64,000 bases of DNA. Origin: Larix kaempferi (Eukaryota; Streptophyta; Pinopsida; Pinales; Pinaceae). The stretch covers positions 806,001 through 870,000 of the forward strand of contig BSBM01000871.1 of NCBI GenBank assembly GCA_027924585.1, given 5' to 3'. Of the stretch, positions 1 through 10,590 are shown in pieces. Numbering within the stretch: the first letter of the stretch is position 1; every line of letters starts with the position of its first letter. Under the pieces are notes generated by a model. The model did not search any database and was not told the DNA's origin. It saw only the letters and a list, made by a program, of their open reading frames with translations. The position numbers and the translations under genes are program-made.

Positions 1-799
1 TGTCTCAAGGGAAGTACACCGTGGATATATTGTGCAGGTTTGGCATGATAGATTGCAAATCTATGACTACACTGATGGTTTCCAATTTGAGGAAACTTCA
101 TGAGTCATGATCTGGATCAGATCCAGTAGATCCCACTTTGTATATACAACTTATAGGCTCACTAATATACTTGATACATTCAAGGCCTGATATATGATGC
201 CGTGAGCATTATGAGTAAATTTATGTCTGATCTGAGACACATACACTGGATAGTTGTTAAGCATGTGCTTAGGTACCTTCGAGGTACAGTTTCATATGGA
301 CTCATATATGCCTCTAGTGGAGGATTCATGTTACTTGGTTATACAAACTTAGGCTGGGCAGGAAGCATTATCCGACTACTTTTATAGCCTAGGATTGGCT
401 ATGATATCTTGGTCCAGTGGGAAGCAGGGATTTGTATCCCAAAGCACTACCTAAGAAGAATACATAGTTGATAGTGTTGCTTGCCAAGAAGTAGTGTGGC
501 TCAAAAATCTACTTGCAAGGTTGTTCGGTGAAAAGCTTGAGCCTACAGTTATTAGGTGTGACAATCAGAGTTGCATCAAGCTTTCCAAAAACCCAGTGTT
601 TCATGACAAGTCGAAGAACATTGAAATGAAGTATCGCTTCATTCGAGACATGGTCCATAAAGGTACAGTAAAAATTCAGTGCATTTCTATTGATGATCAG
701 ATTGCATATGTGTTAATAAAGCCTATATTAGTGACAAAGTTCAGGTACTTCTGAGACAAGCTTGGTATGGAAAAGAATGCCTCTCTCGCTAAGAGGGAG
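1..799 (+). pseudogene. Ty1/copia pol remnant (end of reverse transcriptase and RNase H)
   Basis: Translating the plus strand in pieces gives the C-terminal part of a copia polyprotein. Visible are a YLRGT motif after the RT domain, a WAGS segment opening RNase H, EEYIVDSVACQEVVWLKNLL, the CDNQSCIKLSKNPVFHDKSK block and a degenerate ADVLTKP box (here AYVLIKP). The open pieces are 202-387 and 494-754; stops and frameshifts break the rest. The frame ends in a tail reading LGMEKNASLAKRE just before the polypurine tract, as in many plant copia elements. RT palm, integrase, protease and gag lie outside the window to the left. It is a dead copy: no continuous frame crosses the RNase H domain. Confidence 0.85.
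791..799 (+). other. Polypurine tract of the copia element
   Basis: The purine run AAGAGGGAG lies directly against the TGTTAAATAT start of the LTR. This is the usual priming site for plus-strand DNA synthesis in copia elements and it fixes the LTR boundary. Confidence 0.7.
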
Positions 800-2309
800 T
801 GTTAAATATACAACATTGGGATACATTCTCCAAACCAATCTTGTGTAGCCAAGATTGATCCTTCTATATAGAGGTGAGAACTTTGATTTCCTTCCATGTA
901 AAGGTTATTCCTATTGTATAAAGGTAATTTATCAAAGTAATGATTTTGTAAAGGATTGTTGGACAAGGCTCTAGACTTGTGTGTCAAGTCATGATTCCCA
1001 TGTGAACCTTCCGCATAAAGGTATCCATAATATGGACCTCCCGTATAGAGGTGAACCTTTTGTATAAAGGTATCCATGGGATGGACCTCCCATATAGAGG
1101 TGGACCTTCCATATAAAGGTCATGCTTTACTTGTTAAAATTATTTAATGTTGTGTGATGTATTATTAACCATGATTACCAGTTGTTATTAAGTCTCCTTT
1201 AGAGATTGATCACCTCTAAAGTGAATTACTTTAGCATATGATCATTTGGTCCGGAATAATATAATATGATCACATCATCCGATAATTCTTCTTAGTATAA
1301 TGTAATGTGATGGATAATTAAAGTTAGCACACATTGACCATGCAGTAAGATATAAAGAAATAAAATATAAAGCTTAGAGATCAAGATAATTCGAAATTTC
1401 CCGTGCAAACACTTTAGCTAATTAAAGAGAACTCGAATTGTTAAAGCTTCAGTTAAGTATCAATGTATGCCTCAATCAATGCTTCAATTAAAGCATCAGT
1501 TAAATATATGCCTCAATTAACTAAAGAACTCACAGTGGTCACTTCAAGTAAATAAATCAACATGATTTCAGTTAACTAAGTGTTAAATAAGGAGTAGTTA
1601 ACTAAAGTGTTTTCACTTTAGCTAAACTAAAAGACGACACTTTAGTAAATCAAGGATAATCCGTTAAAGAGAGTTAACAAAGTGACAACAAAGAATATGT
1701 AGTTAACTAAGTGGTGAAACTTAAGTTATCAACTTAACTAAGTGGGAAATCTTTCAGTTAAGAGGTGAGTTCATCCTAAGTGACAGCTCAGTGAGATAAA
1801 GTACTGCATGAGAAGTGGGGCACACTTCTGCATGCAAGATTTATACATCCAGCTTGAGGGTGAGTTCATCTGGAAGTTAGAAGATAAAAATAGAAGAGAA
1901 GAATGTATGAATATGTTATATGGGATTGATGAATTCAATGTGAAGTGAATTCTCTTCTCCTTTGAAGGCAAGGGGCTTCTCTTTGTGTGCAGGATATTAT
2001 TATTGAATCAAAGTTGTTTCTCTAATTGATCTCTCTTCTCTATTGCTTATGTATCTTCACCAAGAGTGTTTTGATGATCTCTTATCTTTTGAAAGAAATC
2101 TAATATGTTGTAAAAGAAAGCATTCTCTGCTATCCATTATATTATACTGAGAAGAATTGTTGGGTTTTCTATTATCATAATTTTGAGTATTTTCCCCAAG
2201 GTATATATTGTGTTATGGATGTATGAATTTCATGTGATTTAACTGTCTCATTGTTTCAAGTTTCAGCATATAAAAGAATTAAAGATCAAATCTCAACCAC
2301 ATATTAACA
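800..2309 (+). repeat. 3' LTR of the copia element (about 1.51 kb)
   Basis: It starts with TGTTAAATAT right after the polypurine tract. It most plausibly ends at ATATTAACA (2301-2309), the inverted counterpart of the start, so it has the TG...CA form. The 5' third contains degenerate direct and inverted repeats around GGACCTCCCATATAGAGGT (about 860-1130). The middle is AT-rich with many GTTAACTAA-type words. The 5' LTR is outside the window, so the end is inferred from the terminal inverted repeat only and could be off by some tens of bases. The small ORFs here are not coding. Confidence 0.65.
860..1130. repeat. Degenerate 20-bp repeats inside the copia LTR
   Basis: Words of the type CCTTCCRTATAAAGGT and GGACCTCCCRTATAGAGGT recur about eight times with substitutions. 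Each unit is close to a self-complementary ACCTYY...RRAGGT arrangement, so the array could fold. It lies in the presumed U3 promoter region. Confidence 0.6.
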
Positions 2310-3779
2310 ACAAGCAACCTACATGAGCCCTTGTAGGCCATACAAGTGAGACGACCACTCAAGAGTACAAGTGTCATGATCCAATGCCAATGTCATGCAC
2401 AATAATGAATCCACTATGATGTAGATATTCAAGGCAAGTGCACACCACTCCATCATGAGTCTCCACAAAATCCATCTATCCTCCAAATCAAAGTACTCCA
2501 CTAAGTCAACTACCCTATGCAAGAATATTATCGAAGCCCCAACCATCCTCGATCCATCTCCTATCCTTTGAACAGAAAACCAATATACCACATGCAATCT
2601 AGGGCTTGGATCCCTCCTCCATGAAAAAACATGATCCACCTCCCTTGAAGGACACTCTCCAAGTAAGTGGATCCTTCATGAGGATTCAATGCATAATTTC
2701 CACCAAACTACTAGAAAATATCCAACACCTAAGTGAAGAAATCCAAGTCAGCATCATCCTGAGATCAAGCATCCACTTAGTAATCTATCTCAACTATGCA
2801 TGTCCATCACGAACTATCTCTCATGCTACACTCCATCTCAAACTATCCATGGGATAGTCATATACCATGTACCTCAAATCTCATGGAGCACCCCAAACAT
2901 GATATAGACACTTATGTAGTAACCCAAAAGTCTAACATAGACATCACTATTAGTGCATATACAATAATCACTACATGCTCGAGCTCAAGATTCTGCAAAT
3001 CATTCAAATACTAGAATACCCTCACCACACCCAATATGTCATTGAAGATCTAGTACTAAAGATATGGGGAATATGTATGATGATGGGATCAATCAAAAGG
3101 GAGAATCTCAACCACATGATGAGTACATACTTGATGATGCCTTGAATGTCTAGATGCATAGGGAGACAAATTCATCTTCAAAATTTGATTAAAATCTTAT
3201 CTTTGTTAAAGTGGAAGACACTATCAAGTTATTCTAGTTGTGGTAATACCCCATTTGTTCGATCTATTCATCTTTACTTTTGTAAAAGCAACAAACCCTT
3301 GGACCATATATATGTCAGAAGGACCCGACATATGTCAATATAGTGCTAGATAATGACAATAGTGTAGATAGTGGTTACAGTATTTTGAATCTCTTGAGAA
3401 AATTTCAGAAGAGCCTATTGTAAATATAAATATGAGGTTTGGCTTCTCATTTAACACATGAAGAGATCAAGAGAGAATTATTGTGAGTTTGCAAAAGATC
3501 AAAAGAATGCATATGAGAGCCCCACTCTTTCTTTATAAAATTCATTTATGTTAATATTGAAGGTGACTAAGACTAGCACTCTAGGGGATATCTCAACCAA
3601 TTCTTGTCAATGTTGTTGAGCATTTGGCTAGTTCCATGCTAGCAAGTGTTAGTTCGAATCCCCCAAGTTCGTGCACTAATTTACGTCGACAATTTTACTA
3701 TGGATTCCATCCATATATGCGAGGAAGCTTCCATCAAGTTTCCCCTTGAATTTTCCCTTGGAAAAAGAAAAGAAAAAAT
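2310..3779. other. Unrecognised intergenic DNA
   Basis: No family recognised. Short open frames occur on both strands (for example 2319-2639 minus, 106 codons) but show no known domain. At 3600-3665 a stretch resembling a tRNA B box (GTTCGAATCC at 3652-3661) follows the words CAATGTTGTTGAGCATTTGG, which recur in altered form at 4170-4189. This is probably old transposon debris. Confidence 0.5.
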
Positions 3780-3911
3780 AAATACACACACGTGTGTGCA
3801 CGTGCGTGTGCGTGTGTGGGTGTGGGTGTGGGTGTGGGTGTGGGTGTGTGTGTGTATGTGTGTGTGAGAGAGAGAGAGAGATTGTGTGTGTGTGTGTGTG
3901 TGTGTGTGTTA
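3780..3911. repeat. Compound microsatellite (GT/GGGTGT/GA)
   Basis: An ACAC/GTGT run passes into GTGCGTGT, then several GGGTGT units, then GT repeats, a GA run and a final pure GT run of about 13 units. A smaller GT patch follows at about 4110-4130. Frames through it (at 3646-3998) encode only Val/Cys/Arg repeats and are not genes. Confidence 0.95.
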
Positions 3912-4144
3912 ATTTGGTCTATCTTGAGTAGTGGATTGGAGGAGTGTTATGCTCCCCACCTAGGATCAATTCTCACAAGTGACATGTTAAGCTCTTAATG
4001 AGTATATTGTTGTATTGACCTTGAGTCCGAAGAATATGGTTTACCATAGGTACCATCCTCAGAATGAGTGGAAGTGCCTGTTGATTTCCTCAAGATATGT
4101 ATTTCATGGATGTGTGTGTGTGTGCATGTGGGCATGCATGCTGA

Positions 4145-4310
4145 AGGAGCTAGCTCAACTAGTTATCGTCAATGTTGTTGGGTATTTGGATAGTTCCATA
4201 TCACTAAGGATGCGTTCCACAAGTGTGGGAAGACATCTCTTAAGTTTCCACAATAGGTTTTCTTAGCCAAATACCTAATAACATTGACAACAACAAATTA
4301 AACTAACCCT
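4145..4310. repeat. Imperfect inverted repeat, possible MITE or tRNA-related remnant
   Basis: CAATGTTGTTGGGTATTTGG (4170-4189) is inverted at 4267-4287, where the plus strand reads CCAAATACCTAATAACATTGA. A third, direct copy lies at about 3608-3627. The arms extend imperfectly to about 45 bp around a roughly 75-bp centre. No terminal target duplication could be made out. Confidence 0.5.
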
Positions 4311-4737
4311 TTAAACTATATTTATATTCTTTTAGAATAATTTAAAAATATACTAAGTTAATTAAATATATATAACATTATCTTATATCCACTTTTAAAA
4401 AACTAATTAAAATTTTTGAAATATAAATATTTTCCAAATGTATAAAGAAGTATATATTTTAAAAGATTGGATACCCAGAAAGATTTAATACCTAGACCAA
4501 TAATTTATTTAATTTATAACAAAGTATTATTATATCAACCTTAATCTAAATCCAACTAATAATTACGCCGAAGGCGTTTCACCAACGAGAAGCATGATCA
4601 TCCACGTCTTCTAGATTCCTTGCTTATAGAGTGAATGGAATCCTGCCACGTGTTTTCTTCTTTGGCCCTAGATATTTCTGACTGTTACGACTTTCTCTAC
4701 AGGAGAACCCATATTTTATCTCTAGCTGTCTTTGTTG

Positions 4738-5093
4738 ACCGTGTCGTCGAAATTATTTGAATTACTTTGCCCCTTTCACGCAATCGCTCGACCGCGTGGC
4801 AGCAAGTTTAAGACTTCACGCTTACGTGGTCGATTCACGCTGACCGCCGCACTGTTTTGTAGTTTTTTTTCTTTATTTGAGTTTCTTTGGCCATTTCACG
4901 CCGACCGTGTCGCAGGTTTTGGTGAGTTCACGACGACCGCTTTGGTTGGTAAATTAGCACAGATAGTCGGGTAATTATTTTTTTGTTTATTTGAGTTTAT
5001 TTGGTCGTTTCACGCTGACCGTGTCGCAGGTTTTGGTGAGTTCACGCCAAATGCTTTGGCTGGTAAATTAGCACAGATAGTCGGGTAATTATT
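4738..5093. repeat. 114-bp tandem minisatellite
   Basis: The unit, with TTTCACGC, GACCGTGTCGCAGGTTTTGG, TGGTAAATTAGCACAGATAG and TCGGGTAATTATT, occurs twice with period 114 (from about 4872 and 4986). A more degenerate copy precedes them at about 4738-4871. No gene is seen. Confidence 0.75.
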
Positions 5094-6790
5094 TAAAAAT
5101 ATGGTCGATGTTTGTTAGAATAAGTCGTTTTTGTCAGTGAAGAGTGGTCGTCTGCTTTGGCATACCCGATAGGCGATTGCACAAGTTGGTGAAGAGTGGT
5201 CGGCAAACTCTTGTCGAATATCGAGTGATTATGTTGATGAAAGATGTTATGGCCGACAAAACATATTCTTTAGACGGTCAATTTGTCTCGTTAGTGCCTA
5301 GGTCGGCTTCACGTTCAGGTCAGCAAAAGCATTCATAAGTTTATCAACGCTTTTCATTCGAGAAAAACAAATGTCAGCTAGATTCCTCGCTCATAGAGCG
5401 AATGGAAAACTGCCACTTGTTTTGCGATGGTTCATCAATTTAAGTTTCTCTTCATCGAGGTTTCCTGTCACTTCGTCGCATAGTATATGTTAAAGTTGAG
5501 TCTGGTGGACTTTTAAAAATGGTTGGTAGAGTGTTTTCATGGTCGTCTCGATAATATATGGTTCATGAGAATTGTCAAATTTGGTCAGGTATAATTGATG
5601 TATGTGGTCGACCACTTTGGTCGATCCTCAAGTTTGGTCGAAGCTATTTTGGTCGAGTCCACTAGAAAGTGAGTTTATCTATATTGTATTTGGTCGACCA
5701 CTCTAGGTCAATACTTATTTTTGGTCGAATTGTAAAATATGATCAATGGCTATGAAGGGCATGTAATTAAGATGACTAATTCAGTCTCATCTGATGTGCA
5801 TCTTATGCATTAATTGGTCGAGTCCACTACAAAGTGACTTTATCTATATTGACTTTATCTGGTGACCATTTTTCAAATTCGACCAAACTCAACTTTAACA
5901 TATACTATGCCACACGTATCAACGAAAACTCTCTTTTGGTCGCATATTCTCAAATAAAATAACTTATCACTTGACCAAATAGCATATAATTATTTTTATC
6001 AACCATATGATGTATAGACTCAAACTATATGTCGCAACAATGTTACATCGACCATATTTTTAAATAATTACCCGACTATTTTTACATACTAGACCAATTA
6101 ATGCATAAGATGCACATCAGATGCGATTGAATTAGTCATCTTTATTACATGCCCTTCATATCCATTGATCATATTTTACAATTCGACCAAAAATAAGTAT
6201 TGAGTTGGAGTGGTCGACCAAATACAATATAGATAAATTCACTTTGTAGTGGACTTCACCAAACTTGCTTCGACCAAACTTGAGGATCGACCAAAGTGGT
6301 CGACCACATACATCACTTATACTTGACCAAATTTGACAATTCTCATGAACCATATATTATCGAGATGACCATGAAAACACTCTACCGACCATTTTTAAAA
6401 GTCCACCAGACTCAACTTTAACATATACTATGCGACGAAGTGACAGGAAACACGTGGCAGTTTTCCATTCGTTCTATGATCGAGGAATCTAGCCGACATT
6501 TTTTTTTTCTCGAATGAAAAGTGTTGATAAACTTATGCATGCTTTTGTTGACCTGAACGTGAAGCCAACCTGGGCACTAACAAGACAAAATGACCGTCTA
6601 AAGAATATGTTATGTCGGCCATAACATCTTTCATCAACATAATCACTCGATATTCGACAAGATTCTGCCGACCACTCTTCACCAACTTGTGCAATCACCT
6701 GTCGGGTATGCCAAAGTAGTCGACCACTCTTCACCGACAAACACAACTTCTTATAACAAACATAAACCATATTTTTAAATAATTACCCAA
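5088..6790. repeat. Large inverted repeat (arms about 700-750 bp)
   Basis: The left arm (about 5088-5840) reappears reverse-complemented at about 6080-6790, around a ~240-bp centre. Both arms carry, in mirrored order, the TTAAAAATATGGTC end, the GAAGAGTGGTCGGC motif, the GCCACGTG module, ACTTTGGTCGATCCTCAAG, and AATTGGTCGAGTCCACTA or a close variant. Identity by eye is about 85-90% with indels. Such an arrangement would form a long hairpin RNA if transcribed. It may be a foldback element or two opposed copies of one repeat. Confidence 0.75.
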
Positions 6791-8690
6791 CTATCTGCCA
6801 ACCACCTCAATCGAATTAAATCATCCCATAACAGATGCGGGATTAAAATGTTACTGTGCTAATTTATTATTAGTTTTTCAATTTGGACATACTATTTCTT
6901 TTATAGTCTGTCTGAAACGTTTCAATCAGGACCCTAACTTTATAAGGATTTGAAATGCTGATAAATTTATTTCCTAAAGAGATTCTGCCATTTTCTGTTT
7001 AATACCATTTGCAAAATGTTTCTGGGCCTCGTTATGGCCTTCTGAGCTCACGCAGTTCTCAGAAGGATATGGACACAATGACTTTGGTCGATGCTCAAGT
7101 TTGGTCGAAGCAAGTTTGGTTGACTCCACTACAAATTGACTTTATCTGTATTAACTTTATCTGGCAACCATTTTTCAAATTCGACCACACTCAACTTTAA
7201 CATATACTATGCCACATGTATCAACGAAAACTTTCTTTTGGTCCCATATTCTCAAATAAAATGACTTATCACTTGACCAAATATTATATAATTTTTTGTA
7301 TCGACCATATGATGTATAGACTCAAACTACATGTCCCGACAATGTTACGTCGACCATATTTTTAAATAATTACCCGACTGTTTTCACAGACTCGAAAATC
7401 TAACTTGAGGATCGACCAGAGTGGTCGACCACTTCGACCAAACTTGAGGATCGACCAAAGTGGTCGACCACATACATCACTTATACTTGACCAAATTTGA
7501 CAATTCTCATGAACAATATATTATCGAGATGACCATGAAAACACTCTACCGACCATTTTTAAAAGTCCACCAGACTCAACTTTAACATATACTATGCGAC
7601 GAAGTGACAGGAAACACGTGGCAGTTTTCCATTCGTTCTATCATCGAGGAATCTAGCCGACATTTTTTTTTCTCGAATGAAAAGTGTTGATAAACTTATG
7701 CATGCTTTTGTTGACCTGAACGTGAAGCCAACCTGGGCACTAACAAGACAAAATGACCATCTAAAGAATATGTTATGTCGGCCATAACATCTTTCATCAA
7801 CACAATCACTCGATATTCGACAAGATTCTGCCGACCACTCTTCACCAACTTGTGCAATCACCTGTCGGGTATGCCAAAGTAGTCGACCACTCTTCACCGA
7901 CAAACACAACTTCTTATAACAAACATAAACCATATTTTTAAATAATTACCCAACTATCTGCCGACCACCTCAATCGAATTAAATCATCCCATAACAGATG
8001 CGGGATTAAAATGTTACTGTGCTAATTTATTATTAGTTTTTCAATTTGGACATACTATTTCTTTTATAGTCTGTCTGAAACGTTTCAATCAGGACCCTAA
8101 CTTTATAAGGATTTGAAATGCTGATAAATTTATTTCCTAAAGAGATTCTGCCATTTTCTGTTTAATACCATTTGCAAAATGTTTCTGGGCCTCATTATGG
8201 CCTTCTGAGCTCACGCAGTTCTCAGAAGGATATGGACACAATGACTTTGGTCGATGCTCAAGTTTGGTAGAAGCAAGTTTGGTTGACTCCACTACAAATT
8301 GACTTTATCTGTATTAACTTTATCTGGCAACCATTTTTCAAATTCGACCACACTCAACTTTAACATATACTATGCCACATGTATCAACGAAAACTTTCTT
8401 TTGGTCCCATATTCTCAAATAAAATGACTTATCACTTGACCAAATATCATATAATTTTTTGTATCGGCCATATGATGTATAGACTCAAACTACATGTCCC
8501 GACAATGTTACATCGACCATATTTTTAAATAATTACCCGATTGTTTTCACAGACTCGAAAATCTAACTTGAGGATCGACCAGAGTGGTCGACCACTTCGA
8601 CCAAACTTGAGGATCGACCAAAGTGGTCGACCACATACATCACTTATACTTGACCAAATTTGACAAGTATCATCAACCATATATTATCGA
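6271..8690. repeat. 1163-bp tandem duplication, two full copies plus a partial third
   Basis: The word CGACCAAACTTGAGGATCGA starts at 6271, 7435 and 8598, giving periods of 1164 and 1163. The two full copies differ by only a few bases over long stretches, so the duplication is much younger than the surrounding inverted repeat. The third copy breaks off after about 90 bases. Confidence 0.85.
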
Positions 8691-9010
8691 GACGACCATG
8701 AAAACACTCTACTGGATATTTTTAAAAGTTGACCAGACACAACGACTTTATCTATATTGACTTTATCTGCGACCATTTTTCAAATTCGACCAGAGTCAAC
8801 TTTAACATATACTATGCCAAATGTATTGACAAAAACTCTCTTTTGGTCGCATATTCTCAAATTAAATGACTTATCACTTGACGAAATAGCATATAATTTT
8901 TTTTATCGACCATATGATGTATAGACTCAAACTACATGTCCCGACAATGTTACATTGACCATATTTTTAAATAATTATCCGACTATTTTTACAGACTCGA
9001 CCAATTAAGG

Positions 9011-10575
9011 TGTTGGCTTATCGTATGCTGACCCATAGGGTTTTCAATAAAGACCCAGGTTCTTCGCGGTTTCCCCTTGACCAACAAAACCCCCTTCACA
9101 CCGGCCCTTTCGGAAACAACCTGCGAGCAGGTTGAGGTCTCACCCGAGGTGTATCTATGGGGTACTGCATAATCAGGTTTCCACAGTAGGTGATGAGTTG
9201 TTGAGGCTAACGTACTGTGCATCGCAACACATGACATGTGCTGCGGGGTAGAACTGCGTGGCTATAGAAGACACTGCGGTCTACACCTCTGAATTCTACT
9301 TCCATGGAATTTCTTTGTGATTGTGGCCGATGCAGCTCACACTAAGACTTGAAATACTTGCAGTTAACTAGAGTTCTGGAGTTATTAACACTCAATCATT
9401 CACTCATTCACTTAGGGTGTTCACTGCTCAACCATGTGTCGCGGAGATGATCCAACCACCATGCATTCTTCCTACTACGTAATGTGAAAGTGCTTAAACA
9501 ATATGTAACACTTAGCTGAATAATGGGCTCATTACTGCTTTATAAGAACAGACCACACATTCACCATTCATCTATTCATGCGGAACTTAACATATTATTT
9601 CCATATTCGCTTGATGGAAAATACATATAAAAGTCCTATCACAACAGTATGCAAGGGAAAATTCAGACATTCATTCACAGGAAACAAATAAATACATAAT
9701 ATACAACACAATCACACAACACAGTATTTAACGTGGTTCACTCCCCCGGGTAGGAAGCTACGTCCATAAGAACTATTGTTACATATATCTTTTGGGAAGG
9801 GCACAATAGTTCTTAGTCTGCACGATCAGCTACAGACTCTCTTCTCTCTTATATATATCTCTGCGCACTTGTCTGCAGAGTCTTTACAATATCTTTTCTC
9901 AGAAATATTTTACAATGCTCAGTACTAAACTTCTAACAACACCAACCCTTTCCCATACAAAATTGCCTCCTTAAATAGATCATGACCGTAGGTCATGTCT
10001 TTACAATGCTAAAGGCTGAAACCCTTAGGGTTTCCAAAAATGCTACGGTTTCTCTAAACCGAACTGCTGGCCTCTGGTAGTGAGTGCTCCATCGTGGCGG
10101 TCCTCCACGCCTTCATCCTGTCGCTATCGGCCTTTCTGTTGAGCGCACACCAACAGATCACTTTCCTCGAGTTGCTCTTCCTATAATGGCCTCATACAGC
10201 TGGCTCAACTCCCAGTTGCTTTCATCAAACCGTTCTTCCTCTAACAGCCTCGCACACCTGGCCACCGCTCGGCCTCCCTAAAGTATCTTTTCCAAAACTA
10301 GACCACCGACGGTTTAACCGGTACCTGTTCCCGTCCTCCATCCAGCACTCTACTTTGCCGGCTCCACGTGGACTGGTCACCTCACAGCACTGCTTCCTCG
10401 CAGCACTGATCTTTGCAACACCCTTCGAAGTACCACCAAAATTTGGTTGTTGTGCACAACTTCGCAACATCCCCAATACTTGCACAAAATTGTATTTTTA
10501 TTGAGCTGCGCTCAGTTCCACAGCTACTACTCCTTTTGTTATCAAAATTCTCCCCAACTTGGGCCAGGCCCAACA
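9011..10575 (-). repeat. 3' LTR of element A
   Basis: 1565 bp. On the minus strand it runs TGTTGGGCCTGGCCC ... AAGCCAACA. A TATA-like box (minus strand TATATATAAG, plus 9848-9857) is conserved in the other LTR. A hairpin AACCTG-CTCG-CAGGTT (9119-9134) lies near the U5 end. Frames such as 10084-10281 are not genes. Confidence 0.9.
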
Positions 10576-10590
10576 TGCCCCTAACACTTA
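10576..10590 (-). other. Presumed polypurine tract of element A
   Basis: On the minus strand the bases before the 3' LTR read TAAGTGTTAGGGGCA. The purine block AGGGG is very short. Position alone supports the call. Confidence 0.4.

Larger units (their letters stand above)
4566..9010. repeat. Left part of the GGTCGA-rich repeat territory
   Basis: From the word GCGTTTCACCAACGAG (4574) onward the sequence is dominated by GGTCGA/TCGACC words, often as the palindromic-looking pair GGTCGACC. It is built of a tandem minisatellite, a large inverted repeat and a long tandem duplication (listed separately). A recurring module reads TCTAGATTCCT, then CTCATAGAGCGAATGGAA, then TGCCACGTG. It appears direct at about 4610 and 5382 and inverted at about 6430-6495 and 7612-7665. 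Element A interrupts the territory at 9011; it resumes at 22320. The GCGTTTCACCAACGAG word and some 165 bases after it recur at 30457, so the whole block may be one very large non-autonomous element. The short frames (6489-6770, 7592-7933 minus) are copies of one another and not convincing genes. Confidence 0.6.

Noticed and set aside
3625-3661. tRNA gene
   Set aside because: A B-box-like GTTCGAATCC is present, but the distance to the possible A box is too short and no cloverleaf can be drawn.
3646-3998. Open frames over the GT microsatellite
   Set aside because: They encode only Val/Cys/Arg/Trp repeats dictated by the dinucleotide run.
6489-7933. Two similar minus-strand frames of 93 and 113 codons
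   Set aside because: They are the two copies of the 1163-bp tandem repeat in a repeat with no coding evidence elsewhere; related copies (5144-5338, 22779-22980) are open on other frames or strands.
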